The notes under the pieces: model-generated
Told to the model about the DNA's origin: nothing
The model's input: the letters and a program-made list of their open reading frames with translations, nothing else
The model's database searches: none
From: Allomyces arbusculus
Lineage: Eukaryota; Blastocladiomycota; Blastocladiomycetes; Blastocladiales; Blastocladiaceae
NCBI GenBank assembly: GCA_027604705.1
Contig: JADHYV010000041.1
Location: forward strand, 1 to 64,000
DNA: 64,000 bases
Direction: 5' to 3'
Made by a program: the position numbers and the translations under genes
Shown here: positions 1 through 10,407 of the stretch, one piece after another
Position numbering within the stretch: position 1 is the first letter of the stretch
Layout of the letters: each line of letters opens with the position of its first letter

Positions 1-322
1 TCGAGCACCACCGACACGTCGCGCACGCTCACAGCAACGATCAGCGACAGGACCACAAGCGAGGCCGTCCATATCCAGTGCCGCACGTTTGATGCGGCGA
101 CATGGGCGAAAAAGTAGTCGTCGAGCACGTGGCGCGCAACAAACGTTTCCATTGGGAACGTCGTGAACATGTTGAGCGCAAACGCGAGCCGCGCAATGTT
201 GATGACCATATCGTCGGCCGCAAAGTTGCTGAGCACGTTGCCCTGCGTCGTGCTCGTGAATGCCAGGCGACAGTCAGCGACGGTGCCATGTGTGAGACTG
301 TCCATGCCCTCGCGTGTGTTCT
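1..322 (-). CDS. SLC38/AVT-type amino-acid transporter, partial (runs off left edge)
   Basis: The frame is open from about 322 to the left edge and continues outside. It encodes a membrane segment of the SLC38 / fungal AVT amino-acid/auxin permease family, which moves neutral amino acids at the plasma or vacuolar membrane. The part resembling SLC38A11 runs from TTQGNVLSNF through the ALNMFTTFPMETFVARHVL helix to a hydrophobic segment ending near DVSVVL. The right end of this exon is uncertain. An acceptor at about 302 after a GCTGACC branch-like site, or one near 255, would both fit. The N-terminal half (first five or so helices) should lie at higher coordinates, but 341-931 shows no hydrophobic frame that could encode it. 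The gene may be 5'-truncated or its upstream exons very short. Confidence 0.6.
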
Positions 323-340
323 GGTCAGCGACTTGAACAA

Positions 341-931
341 GTAAAGGCATCGAAAAGAAATGACGTGAACATAGTACTTTGTGAGGTTGAGTTATTGGGG
401 CAATGCCGGTGAGTGTTGAATGCCGATGGCGATCATTTGACGTTGATTCTGGCTTTTGTTTTAATGGTGATGCGACATATATGTTCTCCCATGAGCGCAG
501 ACCTGAGCAGAGGCCATCTGTCGTATAATGTGAGGAAAGTTCGAAAAATGAATCGTTTAATGGCTCTGCGCAACGCTTGGGTAGCGGCTGTGTTGTGGTG
601 GTTGTGGTGGTTGTGGTGATTGGTGATTGCGGTGATTGTTTTGCTTTGCCTGCCTCTGTTCGACGATGGCTGTCAACCACATACTTAGCGGGACATGTCG
701 AATATAGAAAATGATTTAATTGTAGACGGTGGAAAACCTCAAATAAGAGAAATGGAACGCAACAATAGACGACGAAAATCAACAAAAATACAATATGCTC
801 ATAGTTGCGACGCTTGTGGGCACCCGACGCTTGTTCCCATGCCCGGCCAAACTTGGTCTTGCTCTTGTTGTGCAATGCGCCCCTTGCGCCGTTGATATCG
901 AGTATTTAGGGCGACGGCATGTAAATTGCCT
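341..931. other. Intergenic, no gene supported
   Basis: This stretch is lower in GC than the genes on either side and carries only short ORFs without family resemblance. It holds the 3' flank of the RGG-protein gene and a GTG/GTT-rich simple repeat near 593-640. I see none of the missing transporter exons. Confidence 0.5.
593..640. repeat. GGTGRTT-type simple repeat
   Basis: Imperfect tandem units of TGTGGTGGT and GGTGATT are visible. This is microsatellite-like with no coding role seen. Confidence 0.7.
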
Positions 932-1828
932 TCAAACCGCGCAGACGTCCTTGCCAACCGCGACCGGCACGGCGACCGACCGCTCCGCCGACGGTGCGGA
1001 CGACGATGGCGACGCGCTCTGCCACTGCCAGTGCTGGTGCGGATAGCAGCCATGCCCCCACGGCGCACCGGGCGTAGGCGGCTGCGGCGGGAAATGATGC
1101 GGACCCATCATTGGTGGCATCGGCGGCATTCCGCGACCGAACGGACCACGATGGTGGTGAGGCGGGAACCCGTACGGATGGTGGAAATGTCCGGGATGAT
1201 GGTGCGGGAACCCACTGTGAGGGCCAAAACCGGGCATCCCGCGTCCGCGCGGCGGCATGCCTGCTGGTCCGCCACGACCCATGCTTGCAAACGGTTCCCC
1301 ACGACCCATGCCCGCACGCGGGTCGCCACGGCCCATGCTTCCGCGCGGGCCGCCTAGACCCAGGCTTGCGCGCGGGTCGCCACGGCCCATGCTCGCGCGC
1401 GGGTCATCGCGGCCGAACGTGCCACGACCGAACCCGGTCCATCCGCCGCGCCCACGATGCGGGTTACCGTGCACGCCCTGTGGCCTCGGTGCAGCTTGCG
1501 GACCTGGTGCGGCACGCTCACTCGACACTTCTTGAGTTTGCGGGTACGGCGGCAACGCGAGCGCCGCGTGCGCGTACGCGACCACGTCGGGCGCCAGGTC
1601 AATGGTCGAGTTGAACGTCGCGTGGAAGGTGGCTTCGCGCGGCAGGTCCTCGGACGTGTTGTTGTTGGCGACGGACAAAAGCCGGGCGAGTGCGCGATGC
1701 TGGTCAATGTCGAGGTCCTCGACGGCGCCCGAGTAGAGATGGGTCACGACGTGGTTGGCGGTCACAGTTACAGTGACGTGTTCGTTCTTGATGGACACGT
1801 CGAGCTCGTAGGAATGGATCTCGGTCAT
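932..1828 (-). CDS. RGG/His/Pro-rich protein of unknown function, 298 aa
   Basis: I do not recognise the family. The ATG at 1828 opens MTEIHSYELDVSIKNEHV, a roughly 95-residue region that could form a small beta-rich or alpha/beta fold. The frame stays open upstream to 2161, but that part is low complexity and looks like leader. Residues 125-200 are Arg-Gly rich with about five copies of a (D/E/G)PRxSMGRG unit. Residues 195-270 are rich in Gly, Pro, His and Phe, including HHHPGHFHHPYGFPPHHH. RGG boxes usually bind RNA or drive condensates, so an RNA-associated role is plausible but unproven. A small N-terminal fold with an RGG tail is seen in many hnRNP-like proteins, but no RRM or KH motif is visible here. 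Confidence 0.6.
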   Translation of the reverse strand: MTEIHSYELDVSIKNEHVTVTVTANHVVTHLYSGAVEDLDIDQHRALARLLSVANNNTSEDLPREATFHATFNSTIDLAPDVVAYAHAALALPPYPQTQEVSSERAAPGPQAAPRPQGVHGNPHRGRGGWTGFGRGTFGRDDPRASMGRGDPRASLGLGGPRGSMGRGDPRAGMGRGEPFASMGRGGPAGMPPRGRGMPGFGPHSGFPHHHPGHFHHPYGFPPHHHRGPFGRGMPPMPPMMGPHHFPPQPPTPGAPWGHGCYPHQHWQWQSASPSSSAPSAERSVAVPVAVGKDVCAV

Positions 1829-2630
1829 GGTTGAGAATGGGTGGGTGGGGAGCGTGAAGGGGAGTGGTGGTTCGTGGCGAACGATGCGCGCGATGGATGG
1901 CCCGGCGACGAGCAAGCTGACGGGCGGGCCCATGGGTTTTATACCATCACTGGGACGCGGTGGTGGTTCTTCGGTTCGTCGCGCAACCGGTCGAGCAATG
2001 TCGCGCGAGACGCGTGCAGCGTCTGGGGTGGGCTCGGACTGCGGCAGTATTGTCGCGTTTGTTCGTGTCACAAGAGACACCGTCGGTCCATCGCCGCCAC
2101 CGAACCTTGCTCCCTGGGCATTGTTCGATGAGGTTCGATGATGTTCGGGCGGGTTCGACAAGGATCCGCCCGCTCAGGTAGTCGAGGATGGGTCTAACGT
2201 GCCAACGGTCGCCACTCGCCAGGCATGCGCCATGAACAATAGACTGCGCACGTATTAACCGCCTCGTGGCGTCAATGTTGACCGAGGTTCGATGAGGTTC
2301 GATGAGTTTCTGCCGTGTTCAACTGCGTTCGTGGTCAATGTGGTTGTAAATGGGTTGGACATCCTGTCTGGTTCAGCTACGATGTGTGCTGAAAGGGAGC
2401 CCGCACTCGAAATGCTCGAATGAGCCAAGTTGCATCTTGAAGTCAAGCTCGTTCATACCTTTGTGATGCGTTCTGATCACGCATTAGTTCGTTGGCTGCA
2501 GTGTGCTAACATCTACCAAATTAACCATCAAGAACCCCGCCCGTAATGCATTATGTCCGCTCATTGTTGCACTACCTCCTCCACCAGTCCACGTCCGTGC
2601 CAACCATCTCCAGCCCATCACCACGACAGA
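1829..2630. promoter_or_regulatory. Upstream region of the RGG-protein gene
   Basis: This is about 800 bp between two leftward genes. No protein is supported. It carries two clusters of a GAGGTTCGAT-like unit (2123-2165 and 2284-2310), listed separately. Confidence 0.4.
2123..2310. repeat. Clustered GAGGTTCGAT repeats
   Basis: GAGGTTCGATGA-like units occur at about 2123-2165 (two good copies plus two degenerate GGTTCG cores) and at 2284-2310 (two good copies). They lie 300-480 bp upstream of the RGG-protein ATG and could be a decayed tandem repeat or a binding-site array. Confidence 0.5.
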
Positions 2631-4762
2631 CTACTCTGCCGCGTACCCGTGCTGCTGCTGCGCCGCCGCAGCCGCAAACGCATCACGCAGCGCAATCTGG
2701 TGCCGGTACACCGTGATCACCTCATGGAGCACCAGCGGCGCCGTGGCCGCGGGCGTCCCCGGGCGTGCCAGCAACAGCGCGCGCTTGAACGCGTCAAGAG
2801 GCATGGGCTCGTCGCCCGGCGCGCCCAGGACCTCCATGAGCGCGCGCCACAGTCCCGCCGCATGCACTTTCCCCAAGACACGATTCACGTCGGCGACCGG
2901 GTGCTTGTCCGGGTTCGCTTCCATGTAGGTATATACGGCCTCGTCAGCATCGAGCAACTGGAACGTGTGCGCGTGCATCGTGACGACGCCGCCCACAAAG
3001 AAATCGCTTGCCGTGTAGTACTTCGGGTGTTGTCGCGAGAATCCCGGGAAGAGTACCTTGGTCTTCTCGAGAAACTTGCCGCCGAGCGTGCCGTTGTTGC
3101 GCTGCGGCGGCTCGTAGATCGAAACCATGTCTTCGGGCATGTGGACCGAAATGACAAACTTGCGCGTCTTGTCCTCGCGGTGCCGCGAGTCCATGACGGC
3201 GACGAACCGGAGCACGCGCGATTCCACGAGACGCAGAAATTCTTTTTTGGGCGGTTGCAGGACCAGGTGCTGGCACGACTGCAGCGAATCTTCCTCGGAC
3301 CCAAAGCCGTTGTAGGGAGGGTACTCCTGTTTGACGGGGAGCGGTGAGCATCGGGAGCGAACGCGGGGTGGGTGGAGACGATGCGCGAAACACGTACGCG
3401 CTTGATTTCGGGTGGTGGCGGCGCGCTCATCTTGAGCGGCACGAGGTCGACGCTGAGATTGTCCTTGTAGAACTTGCGCGTGAAGTCATCGCAGTCACGG
3501 CTAGAAACAAGACGCAATGTCAGTGAGGAACCGTCTGACAATGACCCGGCCCAGCAATCGAGCGCGATACGACGTACATGACAAACCGGCGGTTCAGGAC
3601 GTTCACGACCCCGCCCGTGCGGAAATCGCGCCAATTGTAGTACTTACCCTCGGTCAAGTCGGTCAATTCGTGGAACGCCTTGGGCAGCTGCTGTCGCTTG
3701 AGCAGCAGCGGGCACGGGTCGCGGCCGTCATTAGGCTTGTGCACTTCGCGCACTTCCACGCAGTCGTCGACCAGGTAGTAATGCATGACAAACTCGCGCA
3801 GCTCGCCGCCATCGTCCCAGACACAGTAGAAGCGCAGCACGTGCCGGTCATGCTGCAAGAACTTGCACAGCTTGTCTTCGCGCGGAGCCGACGGGTGCGT
3901 CGCAACGGGACGCACGCGCGCCGAGAGGTACTTGTCGACAGGCATTGGCTCGGGAGGGTTGAGCGTCATGTTGAGGTTGTCGCGCATGTAATTCTGGTGG
4001 CAGAATGAGGAGGGGATGAGGTCAAGTCGTACGGGCGCGCGAGAAAACGATCTTAAACAAACCGCCGTGAACTCATCGCAATCGCAAATGTGGAACGTCT
4101 TGCCGTAGAACGTGACATTGATGCCGTGGTTGAAGTCGGCGATCGTGTAAAATTCGGTCGAGTTTTTGGGCAGCCGCTGGCGCTTGATGAGCACGCCTTG
4201 CAAGATTCCCGAGTTCTCCTTTGGTGGTTCCGTGACGGCAATCGAGTCGTCCTCGAGGTAGTAAAGGATCATAACTTGCCGCAGCAGGTATTGCTCGACT
4301 GAGTCGTGCATCGTCTGCTTGAAGTAGGCGCGGAACCGCAGCACCACCTTGTCGTACATGACAAAAGAAGGAATGAAAGCGGGCTGCGTCGGCGGGCGCG
4401 CAAGACTAATCTTGCCGCCGTACTGCAGTTCAGGCGCGACCGACGACGACTCAATCAGGTGTCGCAGCTCCGTCTCGGTTTGCGGGAACCCGGACGCGTG
4501 CGTGAGCATGTCGCGCGGCACAGTATACCCGTTCTTGTACCCGAGCAGGTGCGTCTTGCGGTAGTCGCCCTTCTGCAAAAGGGGCACCGCGAGTCGGGTC
4601 AGCCGTGCTGATCGTGGGCCGTCCAGAGTGGTGGGGACGGGAATTGCGTACGAAGACATCTTGAAACTGGTTGCCCGGCAGGAACGGAATGTCAATGTCG
4701 GCACCCGGTGGCGGCGACACGGGCTGGATGCGGCGGCGAGCAGCGGATCCGACCGGCGACAT
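2631..4762 (-). CDS. EFHC1/Rib72-like axonemal protein with three DM10 domains (apparent frameshift)
   Basis: Exons (minus strand): 4762-4652, 4572-4063, 3993-3578, 3500-3398 and 3327-2631, all phase-consistent. EFHC/Rib72 proteins bind tubulin inside ciliary doublet microtubules and mark a flagellated organism. The N-terminus has the family's IPFLPGNQF signature followed by LLGYKNGYTV. Three DM10 domains follow: about residues 108-207 (VVLRFRAYF to DCDEFTA), 250-350 (HVLRFYCVW to RRFVIRDCDDFT) and 420-520 (RVLRFVAVM to FQLLDADEAV). DGRDPCPLLLKRQQLPK in the second domain is strongly family-like. No EF-hand is visible in the C-terminal tail, as in Rib72-type relatives. The last exon needs a one-base shift at a run of four C (3300-3303): EYPPYNGFG and SEEDSLQ sit in different frames. 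Either the assembly has an extra base or the gene is damaged. The rest of the exon is intact to the stop. Confidence 0.88.
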
Positions 4763-5334
4763 GGTGAAGTAGAAGGCGGCGGTGGTAGAGGGCAGTAGGG
4801 TGGCAGTCTATTCGAGTCTATCGAGGGCGCCAGCGCCGTCGTCGAGGCAGGACAGTAGCAAGGGTGGGGGGTCGAGCTTGCGAGTCGAGCGTGTGCGGGT
4901 CGGGAGTGGCGGGGAGGCCGCGTCAACCGGCGGTAGGTGGTGATTTGCGGTGGGGAGCGGAGAGAAGTTGAATGCGGCCACTTGGTGCCCGAGAGCGCAA
5001 GCAGACGACGGTGCAGGGCGATCGTTTGATCAAATGAAAGTGAAATGATTTGTGCGGGACATTTGCGAGACGTGGTTGCATACCAGCGTGCCCTCGCGTG
5101 ACCAAGTCGCGGATCACCGCGAGCGCTCCTGGCGACGGTCGTGTCGAGGAGGTCGTGCCTGACGGCAACGACGACGGCGATTACTCGACTGCAACCAAGA
5201 CCGAGGACTTGGACCATTGGCCCGCTTCACACGCGTTGTTGTGTGAAGAATCAACAGCTTTCGAGAGTTCCTCGACCTTTGAACGATAATTGCGAGCACC
5301 TACAGCAACCACGTCCGACGACTTTGCCGCTACT
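4763..5334. promoter_or_regulatory. Divergent promoter region, EFHC-like / U1A
   Basis: This 572 bp lies between two genes transcribed away from each other and must hold both promoters. No coding evidence and no obvious TATA box. Confidence 0.5.
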
Positions 5335-6707
5335 ATGAGCGAGGCAAGACGTCTCGATAGCCCGACTCGCAGTCCGCACCGGTCCCCCGCGCGCTCGGCC
5401 GCGGCGCCCTCGTCGCCGACCAAGCCGCCTGCGGACCAGGAGATGGCCGTTGCCGACGCGCAGCCCGTCGAAAGTATTATCAACACGGCACCGCACTGGT
5501 TGGGCCATGACGGATCCAGAACTGATTCCACACAATCCGCTTCGTAGAGCCGAAGCTCGCACTGTTCACGAAGCGCGGCCTCCCCATTGTCGTGCCGCCC
5601 GGGCCGACAGAGCCGTCCAACACGCTCTACATTCGCAATCTCGTCGAAAAGAAGGGCCACACCAGTATGTTTGGGCTCCCAATTTGTCCGTCAGCATGAT
5701 CACGCTTACCGTTCTGTTCTTGAATAGCACTGCGCCGGCACTTAATGCGCATGTTTGAGATTTTTGGTGAAATTCTGGACGTGCGCGTGAACCGTGGCCA
5801 GGCCAAGCGCGGCCAAGCGTGGATTATCTTCAAACGGCTCGAGTCGGCCGTGCGCGCGCACAAGGACATGCAGAACGCCGAGTTGCTCGACCGACCCATG
5901 GTGCGAATGCCCTTTCTGCTCGTGGGGATGCTGCGTGCGCATTTTGTTCATCTGAATTTCGGTCTAGATTGTGCAATTTGCGCGGATGAAGAGCAAGCTC
6001 GTCGCCGAGCAGGAAAACGCGCTCGACGAGTACGAGCGTGCTCACGAAGCTCGATTCGGTCCGCATCACTATCATTTTTTCGCGTTTTATGTTCAGTTAA
6101 CTGACTGGCGCCTTCGACCTGATTTGTAGAGGTGCGCCCAAAGGAAATTGCCGAACGCAAGGCCAAGAAGGCGGCCGCACTCGCTGCGCTCCCGCCGCCC
6201 GTGGTCGCCGCTGCCGTCCCGCCCATCCCCGGCTGCCCCGGTCTTCCCATCCCGCCACCGCCGGGTATGCCCCCACTGCCGCCGTTTCCCGCCGGGATGC
6301 CCATGCCACCACCAGGCATGCCACCGCTCCCGATTCCGCCACCGCCCGGGATGCCTCCTCTCCCCTCGGGGATGCTCCCGCCGCCGCCACCGGGCATGCC
6401 GGCGCTGCCGCAACCGCCGCGCGGTCCCGTCGCGCCCGGCGCCCTGGCGGCGTTGCCCGACGATCTGGTCCCACCGAACCCGACGCTGTTTGTCTCGCAA
6501 CTGCCGCCGTCGGCGACCAAGGCGCAGCTCGAGGACCTGTTTGGCCAGTTCCCCGGGTTGCGCGAAGTGCGCACGATTCCAAGCAAGCCGGACCTTGCGT
6601 TTGTCGAGTACGGCAACGAGATCGAGTCGGGCGCGGCCAAGGCGGCGCTGCACGAGTCCAAGTTCCCGGGGACCGACGCGAAAATCAAGGTCACATTCCG
6701 CAAGTGA
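5335..6707 (+). CDS. U1A/U2B''-type spliceosomal snRNP protein, 365 aa
   Basis: Exons: 5335-5473, 5548-5664, 5728-5900, 5968-6058, 6130-6707; all junction phases agree. It is the SNRPA/SNRPB2 family protein that binds the stem-loops of U1 and/or U2 snRNA in the nucleus. RRM1 shows RNP2 as TLYIRNL and RNP1 as RGQAWIIF, with EILDVRVNR between them as in U1A. After the family's MKSKLVAEQE stretch comes a linker very rich in Pro and Gly with repeated PPPPGMPPLP units. The C-terminal RRM2 has TLFVSQLPP, LFGQFPGLREVR and DLAFVEYGNE, closely matching U1A RRM2. The Ser/Pro-rich N-terminus is longer than in animal U1A. A single fungal gene may serve both snRNPs, as Drosophila SNF does, so I cannot assign U1A or U2B'' alone. 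Confidence 0.93.
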
Positions 6708-7221
6708 TTGTGTCCGTAGTGCTGTGCCGTGTCGTTGTGTTGCAGCAGACTCCGGTTCGGCGCGCAATGCCGAGTTGGTTGTCGTCGCGCTGGTGCTGGT
6801 CGGTGAAGAGAGATTTTGGTTATGTTTTTCAATTTTCTTTTTCGAGAGCATTTTCGTCGGCTGGGCGGTGGTCATTGCTCGTCACCAGGCTGGTAAAAAC
6901 GTTGTTGAGGGTCGCACAGGCGCAGCGACAGGCGCCAGAGCGCGTCGTGCGCTCGTCTGCGCGTCCCCCAAAAAGGGCACGGCCCGCGCGGCCCCGACCA
7001 ACAACATCCGTCTCCAGCTTCCTGCACCAAGTCCCACGTCCAAATCTTCCCGGACTGCACGAACCACCAGCGAACGCGTCCTGATCCGCCCAGAACGCCG
7101 TGTAACTGCCCGCAGCTGCCAGCAACGCGTCGTGCACCGTCCGCTGCACCGCCACCTCGACCAGCGAAGCCGCGTCGCTCCACTCCCACGACCCACCCAA
7201 TCACCACCAACCACTCCGACC
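6708..7221. other. Intergenic, SDS23 upstream region
   Basis: This 514 bp sits between two rightward genes. No protein is supported. It should contain the U1A 3' end and the SDS23 promoter. Confidence 0.4.
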
Positions 7222-8587
7222 ATGGCCTCGAGCTCGCCCGCGCCGGCCTCGCCGCTGACGCCCGACCAGCAGGCGGCATTGCGGGCCGCCTGGCAGCGCA
7301 CGCCCGTCACCGCCATTCTCAAGTCGCACTGGAAGGCGGGCACCGCCACGGTCGTGACTGTCACGTCGAGTATGGCCGTCGAGGACGCGTTTGACCAGCT
7401 GGTCAAGCATAATATCAACGCCGCGCCCATTTTTGACGAGGAGCGCCAAGAGTACATTGGCATGGTGACCATGCACGACTTGGTCGAATACGTACGTGTG
7501 CTCGGAGCTTGTGATCGGACGCGATGCGCGCGTCTCCGTTTTCTGACCCTGTGCGCACGATTTATAGGTCGTCACCCTCGTCAAGGCCAACAAGTCGGTC
7601 TGGCAGGAACTCGACGCCGAGCTCGGCCCGCTCTCGCCCGCGTCTGAGTCGCCGTCGACCGTTGCCAAAAAGCCGGCGCACACCCCCGAGGGGCCGGCCA
7701 TTTCCGAGATTGTTTCACGCATTCGCCAGGTGCGCCCCGTGCCTGTGTCGTACATTTCCGGTGCCTGTTTCTCCCGTCTCTAAATCTGCGTCACCGCTGT
7801 GGTGGAGCTGACTTGTGCGTGCTGTCGGACCAAATTAGACCTGGCACAGCGCGACCCCTACACGGCGCTCCCCTCGACGGCGACGCTCGACGAGGCCATG
7901 ACGATTTTCGCGACGGGCATCCACCGCATTGTCATTACCGCCGCCGACGACCCGAAATCCAAGACGCATGTCGGTATCCTGACGCAATCGGATATGATTC
8001 GATGGATTTCCGAGCACGAGAAGGAGGCGCCGCTGGATTCAATTGTCAAGCTCAAGCTGGCCGACTTGCACTTGTCGAACCCCAAGCCCATCATTCATGT
8101 GACGGCGTTCCAACCCGTCATTGACGCGCTGCAGGCCATGCACACGCACCGCGTCTCGTCGGTCGCGATTGTGGATGGGACCGACCGGTTGCTGGGGAAC
8201 ATCTCGGCGTCGGACGTCAAGCACATTATGCGCCACTTGCGGTACGGGATTCTGTTTGAGCCGTGCTCGCAGTTTATCAACAAGGTCAAGGTACGGATTG
8301 TATCTTTATGCCCGTCGTTTTGTGTTGGAAGCATGGTGTCTCACCCCCCCCCCCCCTCCCTGGTACGTGCCCATGTGTAGACGCGCCAAATGCTCGAGAA
8401 CGCGGGCAAGGATATCGTGCCGGTGATCCAAGTGTCGACGCACGCGCTGCTCGCACAGGTGCTGCGGCTGCTGATTGTCACGCACGTGCACCGTGTGTGG
8501 TGCACGCAGCAGAACCCGCAGGCGGCCAACTTCCAGGCACCCATCTCGGTCGTGTCGATGACCGACATTCTGCGCGTCCTCGCGTGA
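7222..8587 (+). CDS. SDS23: SDS23/Moc1-like four-CBS-domain regulator, 359 aa
   Basis: Exons: 7222-7491, 7568-7729, 7850-8290, 8381-8587, every junction phase 0. Sds23/Moc1 proteins restrain PP2A-type phosphatases, help APC/C-dependent mitotic exit and affect stress response and sexual development in yeasts. Four CBS repeats are visible. The first contains VEDAFDQLVKHNINAAPIFD, the second GIHRIVITAADDPKSKTHVGI with LTQSDMIRWI, the third HRVSSVAIVDGTDRLLGNIS followed by SDVKHIMR, and the last VHRVWCTQQN with ISVVSMTDILRVLA. The third block and the FEPCSQFINKV stretch are typical of Sds23 rather than AMPK gamma, the next closest family. For exon 3 I chose the acceptor ending GGCACAG at 7849 because the nearer TTAG would break frame. 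The third intron contains a run of 13 C. Confidence 0.9.
8344..8356. repeat. Poly-C tract in SDS23 intron 3
   Basis: Thirteen consecutive C lie between the donor at 8291 and the acceptor at 8380, and probably form part of the pyrimidine tract. Its length may be unreliable in the assembly. Confidence 0.8.
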
Positions 8588-9386
8588 GTTGGCACGTCGT
8601 CGTTGTCGGCATCGCAGAGGAGGGCGTTGGCGGTGGCAGGAGCGCCAAACTTTGGCTGGGCCCGAGTTTCGTTTTTGGGCTAACCCGCGCTTGGATTTCC
8701 CGTTTGTTTCTCGGCGGGTGGCTCCATGGTTGCTCGTCTTGTTTTCTGCGGCGAGGCCGCTATCGATTTGTTTTTTCTTGGTTCGCCGCGTGCGCTGCTG
8801 TAAGGCAATGAAAACCGATGACTGACAATGCCGCAGTTGCCTGAACCGGCAGACGTGGACCTGGCTGCTGGACCTCCATGAGCGTTGACGAGTACGACGG
8901 AGTGAAGCACGTCAAGAGAACGTCAAGAGCACGTCGAGAGCACGTCGAGAGCATGTTAACGAAGCAGAAGACGTGGGCCATGAAGGCGTCGCGATCACGT
9001 GTGGTTCATTCAGTCGTGCAGCCGCGGCCTCCTCTGCTTTGCTGCTTCGCTCCCATCCTCGGCACCATCGACAAGTCGGTCTCGTACTCTTCCCGCCCTC
9101 AACACCCAACCACTTGGACCCGCACGCAGCCGGACTGCGTGCATTCAATCGCACGGCACCGCTCGACCCAACGTACCGCTTCTCGACCGTACCAACGGGC
9201 TCGTTCGACTGCCAAGAGACCAGGCACACGTCAGCACAGCTGGCCGCTGTCTAGTGTCAAGAGTCCAAACGACCAACCATCACCACCAGCACGGACAACG
9301 ACGGTGGAAAGTATCAGCGACACGTTGCCCGTGTGTCGCGTGAACCGACCGCACCTCGATCTCGTCACGTTCCCGCTACCGCGATC
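8588..9386. other. Intergenic with a short 11-nt tandem repeat
   Basis: About 800 bp between two rightward genes with no supported ORF. It carries four tandem copies of an 11-nt unit at 8909-8952. Confidence 0.4.
8909..8952. repeat. 11-nt tandem repeat, four copies
   Basis: The unit ACGTCRAGAGM is repeated four times without gaps. The first two copies have A and the last two G at the sixth position. Confidence 0.8.
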
Positions 9387-10283
9387 ATGGTGGCCATGAG
9401 CTCGCTCGTGCAGAGCGCACCACTGACCACGGTGCCCGCGTCCCCGTCGGCTGCTGGTACGTGCATCCTGATTCGGCTCTCGACTCGCAGAACGTGTTGT
9501 CCTGATCCGACGCGTTTCCCTAGTCGCACTTGCGATCAATGACCCGATCTTCGAGTCCTCTTCCGAACGCCGCCGTCTCGCTTGGGCCGACCTCCTGCGC
9601 CGCCTGCACGTTCTCGAACTGTGCCTGACCAAGCACGCACAACTCGCGACCTCCCCCACATCTACGCCTGAGTCGATCGCTGCCAACGACGACGACATCA
9701 CACGGCTACGACACGAACTGGATACGGCTGTGCGCGCTTCATCGCGCGCGCTCGGCGGGCTGACCGACGTCAAGGCCATCTTGGGGGCGGCAGGGCTGTC
9801 GGCAACGTTCCCGCGGGTCGCTGAAACGAGTCCAGCACCGGCAAGTGCGGCCACAAGCAAGCCGGAACTGCGGCATATGACCGTGTTGAACCAGGTGGTC
9901 GCGCTGGCGCTGCAGTTGCGCGAGGACGTGCAGCTCGCAAACCACAAGTATATGGCGCACCAGATTGCGCTGCTCTACGTACGCTTACGCTGTTTGATCC
10001 GCTCCTTCGCAGAGGGGCTCACGACACTGACCACCGGCGTGGATATGTGTAGCAATCGCTCACGGGTGCGCGTGAAGACTTGCGGCACCACCGTACGAGC
10101 ATCGAATCGCGGTTCGACTCGATCAAGGCCTCGTGCTCGGCGCCCGTCCCGGAACCGCAACTCACGCAGGAACAGCGCCAGTGGCTGCACGACCTGACCA
10201 CGCAGATCTTGACCGAGGCGCTGTTTTCGGGTAAGTCGTTGTCCGCGTCGTCTGCGGCCATGGAATGCTTGCGAGCGCAGTGA
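9387..10283 (+). CDS. Unrecognised helical protein, about 251 aa
   Basis: Exons: 9387-9456, 9524-9978, 10053-10283, with good donors (GTACGT, GTACGC) and agreeing phases, so this is a real spliced gene. I do not recognise the family. It is mostly alpha-helical with coiled-coil character: SSERRRLAWADLLRRLHVLE, then TRLRHELDTAVRASSRALGG, then LNQVVALALQLREDVQLANH with KYMAHQIALLY, and finally QLTQEQRQWLHDLTTQILTE. No signal peptide or membrane segment is seen. A small subunit of a kinetochore, tethering or similar complex would look like this, but nothing specific supports one. A strong donor-like GGTAAGT lies at 10229, but using it would run the frame into the oppositely oriented NSE2 gene, so I end at the stop at 10283. 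It converges on NSE2 with 124 bp between stops. Confidence 0.7.
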
Positions 10284-10407
10284 ACGAGGAGAGGTGGGAG
10301 AAGGTGTGTGGATACCGTGACGGAAACATGAACTCGGAACCAACCAATCATATACATTTTGAACACACCCACTCGCCCAACGACGGACAAATCGACGGTT
10401 CGTGGTG

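Noticed and set aside
7222-8587. AMPK gamma (SNF4) identity for the four-CBS protein
   Set aside because: The GIHRIVIT, LLGNIS..DVKH and CSQFINK blocks match Sds23/Moc1 more closely than AMPK gamma.
10229-10280. Strong donor-like GGTAAGT near the end of the orphan gene
   Set aside because: Using it would give a 50 nt intron without a branch site and run the frame antisense through NSE2.
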